Below, piece by piece: positions 1 to 6,754 of a stretch of 8,418 nt of DNA; position 1 is the stretch's first letter, and each line of letters starts with the position of its first letter. Position numbers and translations under genes: made by a program. The stretch is from NCBI GenBank assembly GCA_030589965.1, contig JAUUZM010000122.1, positions 1 through 8,418 on the forward strand, read 5' to 3'. Source of the DNA: Bacteroides sp. (lineage in GTDB: Bacteria; Bacteroidota; Bacteroidia; Bacteroidales; SM23-62). Under the pieces are notes generated by a model. It worked only from the letters and a program-made list of their open reading frames with translations. It was not told the DNA's origin and did no database searches.

Positions 1-201
1 AAGGAAATAAAAAAAAATGCCAGAAAGGAAGAACCACATAATATTCCTGTCCGGAATTCAGAGAATCAATTATTATTTATATCCCTGCAGGAATTCAGCA
101 CACCATATCCAGAAGGGGTGAGCAAAAAACGCTTCATATTTATTTCAAATTACAGATTCCTTCTGGAAAAAAGTCATTTCCGCCCGCCTGAAAAGGCTTA
201 A
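1..201 (+). CDS. 3' end of an unidentified small protein (partial, enters from left edge)
   Basis: A frame is open from the first base to TAA at 199-201, giving 66 codons with no start inside the window that must be used. The peptide begins with a charged Lys/Glu/Arg stretch. It continues with aromatic-rich segments (QLLFISLQEF, RFIFISNYRFLLEK) and ends HFRPPEKA. Many small exported Bacteroidota proteins found just upstream of TonB-dependent receptors end in a similar aromatic-plus-PP tail (for example the group annotated HYC_CC_PP), but the diagnostic N-terminal part lies outside the window, so no family is assigned. A 66-codon open frame can occur by chance in AT-rich DNA, so this could be non-coding. 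It lies 144 bp upstream of the receptor gene in the same direction and could be the first gene of the operon or a separate unit. Confidence 0.42.
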   Translation, partial: KEIKKNARKEEPHNIPVRNSENQLLFISLQEFSTPYPEGVSKKRFIFISNYRFLLEKSHFRPPEKA

Positions 202-234
202 CCTCATATAATTGTTTTCTGAATTATCAGATCT

Positions 235-262
235 TTTGATTTAAGTCATCATCAGAAGTTTG
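235..262 (+). promoter_or_regulatory. weak Bacteroidota-type promoter candidate for the operon
   Basis: TTTG at 235-238 and GAAGTTTG at 255-262 resemble the Bacteroidota -33 (TTTG) and -7 (TAnnTTTG) elements. The -7 has one mismatch in its fixed bases, and the 16-nt spacer is slightly short. Transcription would begin around 268-272, inside the TGCATcATGCA inverted repeat, leaving a leader of roughly 75 nt before the receptor ATG. No better match was seen in 202-345. This is inference from a loose consensus. Confidence 0.2.
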
Positions 263-263
263 G

Positions 264-274
264 TGCATCATGCA
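264..274. repeat. short inverted repeat TGCATcATGCA in operon leader
   Basis: Two perfect 5-bp arms (264-268 and 270-274) flank a single central C, in the leader of the receptor gene and at the start site implied by the weak promoter candidate. It could be an operator half-site pair, but so short a palindrome can arise by chance. A second small inverted repeat, CACAT (281-285) with ATGTG (295-299), follows and could form a weak leader hairpin. Confidence 0.25.
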
Positions 275-345
275 TCCTGACACATTTCGGTCGTATGTGA
301 AGTATTTATTTACTCACACTGCCAATACACAATAAAACATCAATC

Positions 346-2613
346 ATGAGAAGTGTATCAATATATATATTAATTGTTTCAATGCTAATGAGTACCCATG
401 CCGGCATGGTAAGTGCTCAGTCAAACGGAAGCATTACCGGTAAAATTGTTGACAGTTCTAATAATCTTGGGATTGAATTTGCCCAGGTACAAATTGTTGA
501 ACTTGGAATAGGAAGTGTTTCAGACCATGATGGAATTTTTGAAATAAGCAATATCCCGCCTGGCACTTATACTCTTGAGTTAAGTATGCTTGGTTTCCTC
601 CCCCAAAGATTTAAAAAGTTGAAGGTTATGGCCGGGCAGGAGCAAAACTTGAAAATTCAACTCCAACCCGAACCCTATAATTTAAATGAAATTACTATTT
701 CAGCAACAAAGATATCAAAGACAATAAAAAATGCCGGGTCGCCAATATATGTCATTGGTAGAAAAGAGATGGAACAAATTGAAGGGAGAAATGTTGAGGA
801 GTCACTCGCTACAATCCCGGGTGTATTTACAGAGAACCGGTTTAACGGGGGCTCAAATGTGGTAAGTTTCAGGGGCATTGGAATTCACACACACGTAACT
901 CGTGGGATCCTTGTACTTGTCGATGGGGTTCCCTTAAATGAAACATCCGGCAGGGTGGATTTTGAAGGAGTGGATATGGAAAATGCGGAAAGAGTTGAAG
1001 TGATAAAAGGACCTGTATCTTCTCTATACGGGCCGAATGGAATTACCGGGGTTATTAACATCATTGAAAAAGAACCTGAACAAGGGATTCATGGTGGATT
1101 CAATGCCCATTACGGCAGTTATGATATGAGAAAACTGTCAGGAAATATTAACGGGGGAATTAAGGATTTCAAATATTTGATAAAATCTAATTACATCTAT
1201 TCAGGAGGGTATCTTGACCGGCAGGTTTACGACTCCAAATCATTTGGTATTAAATTAAGTAATGACTTTCAACGACTGGGCAGACTCAGATTTACTGCTG
1301 ATTACATTAATGCCTACTCTGAATATGCGGGTGCGCTGGACAGTGCCATGTTCTACAATAGATCGAGGGAAGCAACAAGCAAGTTCACCGGGGGTGATAA
1401 AGATATGTTCCGGATGAATTTAAATTACAGAAAGCAAATTGCAGAAAAATCAGATATTTTCGGCAGCATATATTACCGAAAGAGGATGAATGAAGGTCAC
1501 TACCGAGACTCCCAGTTTGGAAAGGATGATATTCATACCATGGGAGGAGAAGTCAGATGGAAATCAAGTTTTCAAATTTTTAGCAGGGTAAATACAGTAT
1601 CTCTTGGAGTAACTGTAGAAAAGGAAACCGGATCAGAAGAACTGTATGCCAGGGATGAAGATTCGGGTGAAGTCGGGGAATTGATCGATGATGGAAACAG
1701 TGATTACAATCTGACCGGCCTTTATATTCAGGATGAATATTCCGTATTATCAAACCTGACCTTAACCCTTGGAATTCGTTTTGATTATGTCCAATACAAC
1801 TGGAATGACAATTTCAATTCAGACGAAGAAAACACTTCCGATGATGGATCCGTAAGCTCGGCTAGTCCAAAACTGGGATTAGCATTTCATCCGGGTGAGA
1901 ACATTACTATTTTCGGCAATATATCCAAAGGATTTAATCCACCACAGATTTCCCAAATGTTTATTGGAAGTTCATACTCAGGACATCCCAATCCTAATTT
2001 AAAGCCCGAATACCTAATTAATTATGAACTGGGATTAAGAGGAAGTATCGGTTCTGCAATAAATTATCAGGGATCTCTTTTCAGAATGGATTTCATTGAT
2101 CAGATTGTTGCCGAAGGAGATCCTCCAACCTATGAGAATATTGGAAATACACGCCATATTGGGATTGAAGCAGCCATAAGGTTTAATCCCACAAAAAACC
2201 TGAGCGGGCACTTAAGTTACTCCTTTCTGAACACGGAATTTATTACCCATCCTGAATATACCGGGAATTCCCTGAGAAAAACTCCTGTGAATCAGGTTAA
2301 TACCAGCATTCAATACAAATTTAACTTTGGATTGACTGCTTCGGTGGACTATATATTCATGGATAATTACTACATGGATAACCAGGAATTAAATACTTAT
2401 GAAGGACACTCCCTGTTCAATTCAAAGTTGATTTACAAGGTCTGGAATTGTTATGTTGGACTTCGAATCAATAATATTCTTAATCGAAACTACGCTACAT
2501 GGGCTTATGCCAGTTCTTCCTATGATTTCAGGACAAGGGAAACTTCGTGGACAAAATCCTATTACCCCGGACTTCCAAGAAATATAACGCTGAGCATTGG
2601 TGTTAACTTATAA
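346..2613 (+). CDS. TonB-dependent outer-membrane receptor
   Basis: This is a ligand-gated outer-membrane beta-barrel that imports a scarce substrate using TonB-ExbBD energy. Residues 1-24 are a signal peptide (hydrophobic core, VSA-Q cleavage site). Residues 27-108 are a carboxypeptidase-D regulatory-like beta-sandwich (GSITGKIVD..., NIPPGTYTLELSMLGF), a Bacteroidota hallmark. A TonB-box-like LNEITISATK follows at about 113-122. The plug spans about 125-240, with SFRGIG, VLVDGVPL, VEVIKGPVSSLYG and GVINI motifs. The remaining 500 residues are barrel strands, and the protein ends in SIGVNL rather than the common terminal aromatic. Without the N-terminal domain the core is about 640 residues, the size of cobalamin or metal-chelate receptors and much smaller than SusC; no SusD follows. 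The plug has a HTH motif (residues 181-183). The ATG at 346 is chosen because it gives a proper signal peptide. The gene is first in the apparent operon and ends 10 bp before the next gene. The substrate cannot be read from the sequence. Confidence 0.95.
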   Translation: MRSVSIYILIVSMLMSTHAGMVSAQSNGSITGKIVDSSNNLGIEFAQVQIVELGIGSVSDHDGIFEISNIPPGTYTLELSMLGFLPQRFKKLKVMAGQEQNLKIQLQPEPYNLNEITISATKISKTIKNAGSPIYVIGRKEMEQIEGRNVEESLATIPGVFTENRFNGGSNVVSFRGIGIHTHVTRGILVLVDGVPLNETSGRVDFEGVDMENAERVEVIKGPVSSLYGPNGITGVINIIEKEPEQGIHGGFNAHYGSYDMRKLSGNINGGIKDFKYLIKSNYIYSGGYLDRQVYDSKSFGIKLSNDFQRLGRLRFTADYINAYSEYAGALDSAMFYNRSREATSKFTGGDKDMFRMNLNYRKQIAEKSDIFGSIYYRKRMNEGHYRDSQFGKDDIHTMGGEVRWKSSFQIFSRVNTVSLGVTVEKETGSEELYARDEDSGEVGELIDDGNSDYNLTGLYIQDEYSVLSNLTLTLGIRFDYVQYNWNDNFNSDEENTSDDGSVSSASPKLGLAFHPGENITIFGNISKGFNPPQISQMFIGSSYSGHPNPNLKPEYLINYELGLRGSIGSAINYQGSLFRMDFIDQIVAEGDPPTYENIGNTRHIGIEAAIRFNPTKNLSGHLSYSFLNTEFITHPEYTGNSLRKTPVNQVNTSIQYKFNFGLTASVDYIFMDNYYMDNQELNTYEGHSLFNSKLIYKVWNCYVGLRINNILNRNYATWAYASSSYDFRTRETSWTKSYYPGLPRNITLSIGVNL
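396..409. repeat. perfect 14-bp palindrome near the receptor 5' end
   Basis: CCATGCCGGCATGG is a perfect palindrome in the signal-peptide coding region of the receptor, 50 bp after its start codon, and encodes part of THAGMV. It could be an intragenic operator or an mRNA hairpin near the translation start, or simply coincidence. No second copy was noticed elsewhere in the window. Confidence 0.5.
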
Positions 2614-2623
2614 TTGAATTGCC

Positions 2624-3613
2624 ATGAAAAAGAATTTGATAATGCTTTTTAGCTTTTTTATTCTGCATTCAAACTTTTCAGCACATGGATCAGAAGTGTT
2701 GTGGCTGACAAATATTCCCCCTGGGGAAAGGCAAAAGGAAATTACAGCCAGTGGAATGCATAAATTATCCTCCATTAAGGCAGGCAGGGGAAAGGTGAGG
2801 ATTGTACAATGGGTAACCAGGGGGAATAATGTTTTGAGCTCAGCGTATATATTAAACTCTGAACTACCAGAGGCGGAAATTTATTGCTACACTCCTGAAG
2901 GAGATCTTCAGGAGTGTAATGTTGACAGCACTAAACATTTCAAGGAGCTTTCTTTCAATAATCCTCTGGAAGGATATTATAATTTGTATTTGATCCGCAA
3001 GGAAGTCAGAAACGACACCCTGTTCATACTGACCGCAAAGGCTGAGTTATTGAATCATTCATGCAGGAACGGACATAAGGATGTTGATGAAAAGATCCAG
3101 TCGGGAGACCATCACGAGAAGATTCCAATGGATATTGTAAGGAAGAGGACCAGACTTGAAAATCTGCATTTTTTTGTTGCCTCCGGGGACCGGATATCTT
3201 TCAGGGTTTCTAAATCATCGAAACCTCTGATGGATGCCTCTGTGACATTTGTTACGCATCAGGGATGGGAAAAAACGGTCAAAACCAACCGGAAAGGGGA
3301 GGCCGAAATTCAGGTTATTCAGGACTACTTCTCTCCCTGGCAGGACATCAATAACAGGAATATCTATAATTACCTGATTATTGCGGATTATACCTCCCAA
3401 GAAAAGGGAAGTTTCATGGGAGAATCCTATAAACACATTCATTATACAACAAGTCTGTCCGACGGATACTATCCTTCAAAGGTTATGTATTCCTCTTTGA
3501 GCTGGGCACTGGGTCTTTTTCTGCTTTGCTCACTTATCGCGGGTGGAGGGGTTGTGTATTACAGGAATAAAAGAAGTCGGGTTTACAGGGAAATCAGGAT
3601 CACCAATAATTAG
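2624..3613 (+). CDS. exported, membrane-anchored protein with DUF4198-like domain, function unknown
   Basis: I do not recognise a characterised family. Residues 1-20 form a signal peptide without a lipobox cysteine. Residues 25-140 look like a beta-rich domain. Residues 145-164 form a polar linker rich in His and Cys (H145, C147, H151, H163, H164), a possible metal-binding stretch. Residues 180-275 resemble an Ig-like or DUF4198/NikM-type domain: a GDRISFRVSKSSKPLMDASV strand pair is followed by TNRKGEAEIQV, the usual 'gain of G-x-V, then T-d-x-G' layout. Residues 288-313 are a transmembrane helix followed by the basic tail YYRNKRSRVYREIRI, so the bulk of the protein faces the periplasm and is tethered to the inner membrane. 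DUF4198 proteins often sit beside TonB receptors and metal-uptake genes, which suggests a role in capturing or passing on the imported substrate; this is inference. The gene starts 10 bp after the receptor and ends 26 bp before the Fe-S membrane protein. Confidence 0.85.
   Translation: MKKNLIMLFSFFILHSNFSAHGSEVLWLTNIPPGERQKEITASGMHKLSSIKAGRGKVRIVQWVTRGNNVLSSAYILNSELPEAEIYCYTPEGDLQECNVDSTKHFKELSFNNPLEGYYNLYLIRKEVRNDTLFILTAKAELLNHSCRNGHKDVDEKIQSGDHHEKIPMDIVRKRTRLENLHFFVASGDRISFRVSKSSKPLMDASVTFVTHQGWEKTVKTNRKGEAEIQVIQDYFSPWQDINNRNIYNYLIIADYTSQEKGSFMGESYKHIHYTTSLSDGYYPSKVMYSSLSWALGLFLLCSLIAGGGVVYYRNKRSRVYREIRITNN
2888..2918. repeat. perfect 13-bp inverted repeat (5-nt loop) inside the coding sequence
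   Basis: TACACTCCTGAAG (2888-2900) and CTTCAGGAGTGTA (2906-2918) are exact reverse complements separated by GAGAT. The mRNA can fold into a very stable hairpin in the middle of the exported-protein gene (coding for CYTPEGDLQEC). No U-run follows (next bases ATGTTGAC), so it does not look like a normal intrinsic terminator. It could modulate transcript stability or relative expression of receptor versus downstream genes, or be a recombination or protein-binding palindrome. Confidence 0.75.
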
Positions 3614-3639
3614 ATTAAACGCAAGAAAATATTTTCATC

Positions 3640-4659
3640 GTGAATAAATTTCAACGACATATAAATAATTCCAATATATCCGGATTTCGAATGGTATTTC
3701 AAATACTGGCATTTCTTTTACTTATTTATGGGGGGTATTTATCTATCCATATCGGAACGAGTATTCCGACTTTTGCCTGCCCGTATAACCAGGAATGCCC
3801 GGGTACCTGCTACCTGATATCTGTTCAGCATCAGGCTCATAATACCTGGGCCTCACTGTTTGGCTTCAGGGGAAAGGCGTTTTTGATCAGTCTTTTAAGC
3901 TTTGTCTTGCTTTTCATTGTTATTAATAAAGCATGGTGTGGCTATGTTTGTCCCCTTGGAACCATTCAGGATTGGATAACAAAATTAAGAAACCGGATGG
4001 GTATTAGTTTTTCCAGATATGATGATTTAAGTTTTAAACGCCTGAAAGCCATAAAATACGTACTTCTGGTATTACTACTCTTTATCCCGCTGGGAATGAG
4101 TAATTCTATATTCGGATTACCATTATTTTCTCATGACCTGGGTGCTCCGTTTTGCCAGATATGTCCGGGAAGGGTAATTACGCCACTTTTTATTGGAGAT
4201 ACCTCCCAGTTGTTTATAGATTTTACAAATACCACCACAATGATCATGTCCAGCCTGGGGATCATTGTCCTGGCAATGTTTCTAATCGGGTCATTTTTCA
4301 AGAAACGCTTTTTCTGTTTTTTCTGTCCGATGAGTGCACTTCACTACCTGTTCTCAAGGTTCTCGATGCTAAGGTTAATTAAAAATGGTGATAACTGTAC
4401 CAAATGTGGCAATTGCTATCGGGTTTGCGATGTGGGTATTAAGGCAATTGCAGAGGATATCGAGCACAGCTATATGGTAAAAGATGATTGTATGATGTGT
4501 TTCAAATGCATTGAAGCCTGCCCGGAAAATGACTGTCTGAAAGTTTCCTTTCTTACTATGCCTGTCTTTAAATCTACAGAAGAAGGTTTTTTTTCCAGGA
4601 ACCTGCATCTGAATAGTGAAATGCAAAAACCATCAAAAACCATTATTGAGGATGAATAA
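3640..4659 (+). CDS. NapH-type membrane 4Fe-4S protein (quinol/ferredoxin electron transfer), with extra periplasmic cysteines
   Basis: This is an integral membrane electron-transfer protein. The predicted order is: basic N-terminus inside, TM1 about 18-36, periplasmic loop, TM2 80-97, cytoplasmic C100-GYV-C104-P motif, TM3 137-153, periplasmic loop, TM4 201-219, cytoplasmic C226-FF-C229-P motif, then two ferredoxin motifs, C253xxC256xxC259xxxC263 and C284xxC287xxC290xxxC294-P. NapH relatives pass electrons between the quinone pool and Fe-S partners. The odd feature is five cysteines in the predicted periplasmic loops (C47, C53, C57 in ACPYNQECPGTC; C172, C175 in FCQICPG), which could bind another metal site. 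No napA, napG or nosZ is nearby, so nitrate or N2O respiration is not indicated. The neighbouring genes suggest it supplies electrons to the ATP-dependent activator. The start is GTG at 3640, which retains the basic N-terminus; ATG at 3691 is an alternative but would begin right at TM1. It overlaps the next gene by 8 bp. Confidence 0.9.
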   Translation: MNKFQRHINNSNISGFRMVFQILAFLLLIYGGYLSIHIGTSIPTFACPYNQECPGTCYLISVQHQAHNTWASLFGFRGKAFLISLLSFVLLFIVINKAWCGYVCPLGTIQDWITKLRNRMGISFSRYDDLSFKRLKAIKYVLLVLLLFIPLGMSNSIFGLPLFSHDLGAPFCQICPGRVITPLFIGDTSQLFIDFTNTTTMIMSSLGIIVLAMFLIGSFFKKRFFCFFCPMSALHYLFSRFSMLRLIKNGDNCTKCGNCYRVCDVGIKAIAEDIEHSYMVKDDCMMCFKCIEACPENDCLKVSFLTMPVFKSTEEGFFSRNLHLNSEMQKPSKTIIEDE

Positions 4660-5920
4660 AAATGAAAATAAGCGCTACGAGAGATTATCTGCTAAATCAA
4701 AAGGACAACTCATAATTGAATCAGAGAATGTTCTCCAGGAAATGCAACAAAAGTTTGAAAACACAATTCCGGGGATGGAATATTTCTATGATGTGGCCAA
4801 ACAATATGCCGGCGGACAATTAAAGAACCCTGAGAGGAAGAAGTACATTGCTACCAATTGCATACAGGTACCTATTGAATTAATCTATGCGGCAAATGCT
4901 TTACCCATTCGTATATGCTCGGGTGCATATTCGATGAGTCAGGCCGGTGCCGGACTTTTACCAGCAAAATCATGCTCCCTGGTGAATGCCACCTTGGGGA
5001 CGATTTATACAAATTCTTTCCCGCTCGCTCAGAAACCTCTCACGATAATTACGCCTACTACCTGTGATCAGAAAAAGAAACTATCTGAAATTCCTTCCGG
5101 GATCGATATACCATTCTATACTCTGGAGATGCCACCTTCAAAAGACTCGGAAGAGGCTCAGGAATATTGGTATCGAAGTGTTAAAAAATTAAAAGGGGAG
5201 TTAGAAAGAATTACAGGAAACCGGATCACCCGAAGTAAACTAAAGAAAGCAATCATAAAAGTCGCGCAGGCCCAACGAGCATTTCGACATTTTCATCAAC
5301 TAAGAAAGGAGGAAGCCGTAATTCGCGGTACCGATGCAATATTGATAGCGAACACATTTTTTTATGATAATATCGACACATGGACAAGCCATTTAGTAAG
5401 TCTGAATGCAGAATTAGAGATGCGAAAAAGCAGGGATCATAATGGTTCAGAAAGCAGGTATCCTCGAATACTGCTAACAGGATCCCCATCGATATTTCCC
5501 AACTTAAAATTACCCATCATGATTGAAAAAATGGGAGGTTCCATTGTTGCCGATGAGTTTTGTTCATCAAACAGATTGCTCTATGATACAGTTGCTGTTG
5601 ACGAATGGAATATGTACGACATGGTTCCCGCCCTTTCCGATAGGTACCTGAAGGCATGTACATGCCCATGTTTTACGCCAAACAATGATAGGGAAAGAAA
5701 AATACTTGCATACATCAAAGATTTCAAGGTGGACGGAGTAGTTTATCAGTCTTTCTCAGGCTGCCAGCTATATGAATTGGAGTCCCTGAGAATCAGCGCT
5801 GTACTTGAAAAGGAAAATGTACCAATGCTCTATGTTGAAACAGATTACAGTCCTGATGACAAGGGACAATTAGCCACCAGAACCGAGGCGTTTATAGAAT
5901 CTATAAAGAATAATCTTTAA
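4652..5920 (+). CDS. HgdB/YjiM-type Fe-S reductase, double-cubane cluster protein-like (2-hydroxyacyl-CoA dehydratase superfamily)
   Basis: The protein belongs to the 2-hydroxyacyl-CoA dehydratase D-component superfamily (HgdB, FldB/C, BcrB/C, E. coli YjiM). The conserved layout is visible: TNC-x-x-P-IELIYAANALP (70-85), PAKSCSL (105-110), PTTCDQKKK (135-143), DEFCSSNR (301-308), CTCPC (336-340), SGCQLYELES (369-378) and a C-terminal ETDYSPDDKGQLATR (396-410). Nine cysteines (70, 89, 108, 138, 304, 336, 338, 340, 371) exceed the three that bind a single 4Fe-4S cluster in classic dehydratase subunits. This fits the single-subunit double-cubane cluster proteins, which carry an Fe8S9 cluster and reduce small molecules with ATP-driven electrons. 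No second dehydratase subunit and no CoA-transferase are present, so a fermentative hydroxyacyl-CoA pathway is unlikely. ATG at 4652 is preferred (8-bp ATGAATAA overlap with the previous stop); GTG at 4616 would add 12 residues. The natural substrate is unknown. It is paired with its activator 18 bp downstream. Confidence 0.88.
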   Translation: MNKNENKRYERLSAKSKGQLIIESENVLQEMQQKFENTIPGMEYFYDVAKQYAGGQLKNPERKKYIATNCIQVPIELIYAANALPIRICSGAYSMSQAGAGLLPAKSCSLVNATLGTIYTNSFPLAQKPLTIITPTTCDQKKKLSEIPSGIDIPFYTLEMPPSKDSEEAQEYWYRSVKKLKGELERITGNRITRSKLKKAIIKVAQAQRAFRHFHQLRKEEAVIRGTDAILIANTFFYDNIDTWTSHLVSLNAELEMRKSRDHNGSESRYPRILLTGSPSIFPNLKLPIMIEKMGGSIVADEFCSSNRLLYDTVAVDEWNMYDMVPALSDRYLKACTCPCFTPNNDRERKILAYIKDFKVDGVVYQSFSGCQLYELESLRISAVLEKENVPMLYVETDYSPDDKGQLATRTEAFIESIKNNL

Positions 5921-5938
5921 CGGATTAATAACCATAAG

Positions 5939-6754
5939 ATGGATTATTTTACAGGAATAGATATTGGCTCAACGGCAATCAAGATTGCTATCATTGACGA
6001 AGACAGGAAACTGGTAGCCTGGAAGGTGGCTCCAACCGGCAGCAAATTCAATGAGAATGCCAGGGATGCATATAATGCTTTAATTCAAGAGCATAATATT
6101 CGATTGCCTGAAGTACAGCATATCGTTTCTACGGGGTATGGAAGAAGGCTATATAAATCAGCTGATGATACTGTGAGTGAAATTACAGCAAATGCCATTG
6201 GGGCGTCCACGGTTAGTCATGAACACTCCATAAGAACAATCATCAACATTGGGGGACAGGATTCAAAGATAATCAAGATTAATGCTCAGGGATTTGTCCA
6301 GAACTTTATAATGAATGATAAATGTGCGGCCGGAACCGGCAGATTCCTGGAGATGGCTTCCAGAAATCTGGAAGTTGATATTGACCAGATGGGAGAGCAG
6401 CATAAACGATCTCTGAATCGATCCCTCACGGTTAATAGTACATGTGCTGTATTTGCTGAAACTGAGATTATCTCTCTTCTGGCCGACGGGAATAAAAAGG
6501 AGGACATTATCGCAGGAATCCATACATCTATTGCCAGAAGAATTGCCCGTCTTGCGGGAAGGACAACCATCCAGGATGATGTTCTGTTTGACGGGGGAAC
6601 TGCTCATAACAGCGGATTGATCGAGGCTCTTGAAGAGGAGTTTATGAGAGATTTTATTGTTCCGGAATTACCACAGATAACAACGGCTGTCGGAGCTGCA
6701 TATATGGCAATGGATCTTTTCCTCAAGAAAAATCTTCATCAGACAGTAAGTTAG
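5939..6754 (+). CDS. ATP-dependent activator/reductase component (HgdC/YjiL, BadF/BadG/BcrA/BcrD ATPase family)
   Basis: A 271-residue cytoplasmic ASKHA-fold ATPase, the usual length for single-domain activators. Phosphate-1 motif GIDIGSTAIK (6-15), phosphate-2 motif NIGGQDSK (103-110) and adenosine motif DGGTAHNSG (218-226; the family more often has GG-x-A-K-N) are all present. Cysteines C129 (NDKCAAGTGRF) and C169 (NSTCAVFAETE) match the pair that bridges a single 4Fe-4S cluster between two subunits of the homodimer. In this family ATP binding and hydrolysis open the dimer so that one very low-potential electron is pushed into the partner Fe-S protein, here the HgdB/YjiM-like protein encoded just upstream. 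The electron donor is normally ferredoxin or flavodoxin; the neighbouring membrane Fe-S protein is the obvious candidate here (inference). The gene is last in the operon, and a terminator hairpin begins at its stop codon. Confidence 0.95.
   Translation: MDYFTGIDIGSTAIKIAIIDEDRKLVAWKVAPTGSKFNENARDAYNALIQEHNIRLPEVQHIVSTGYGRRLYKSADDTVSEITANAIGASTVSHEHSIRTIINIGGQDSKIIKINAQGFVQNFIMNDKCAAGTGRFLEMASRNLEVDIDQMGEQHKRSLNRSLTVNSTCAVFAETEIISLLADGNKKEDIIAGIHTSIARRIARLAGRTTIQDDVLFDGGTAHNSGLIEALEEEFMRDFIVPELPQITTAVGAAYMAMDLFLKKNLHQTVS

Noticed and set aside
202..345. Cobalamin or other riboswitch in the leader
   Set aside because: No B12-box-like GCCACTG or other conserved core was seen; 144 bp is also short for a full cobalamin element.
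346..2613. SusC-type glycan importer of a polysaccharide utilisation locus
   Set aside because: It is too short for SusC, no SusD lipoprotein follows, and no glycoside hydrolase is present; the sulfatase is only a remnant on the other strand.
4616..4651. GTG at 4616 as the start of the HgdB-like gene
   Set aside because: It would add 12 residues outside the family's normal N-terminus and overlap the upstream gene by 44 bp; ATG at 4652 gives the common short ATGA-type overlap. Not fully excluded.
3640..4659. Periplasmic nitrate reductase (napH) or nosR function
   Set aside because: No napA, napB, napG or nosZ genes are nearby, the loop cysteines differ, and the neighbours are an HgdB/HgdC pair.
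6263..6607. Minus-strand open frames within the activator gene, and similar antisense frames in the other operon genes
   Set aside because: They lie wholly inside well-supported genes, show no family motifs and have no plausible leaders, so they are shadows.
4652..6754. Fermentative 2-hydroxyglutaryl-CoA or lactoyl-CoA dehydratase operon
   Set aside because: Such enzymes need two distinct D-component subunits and usually a CoA-transferase; only one cysteine-rich subunit is present.
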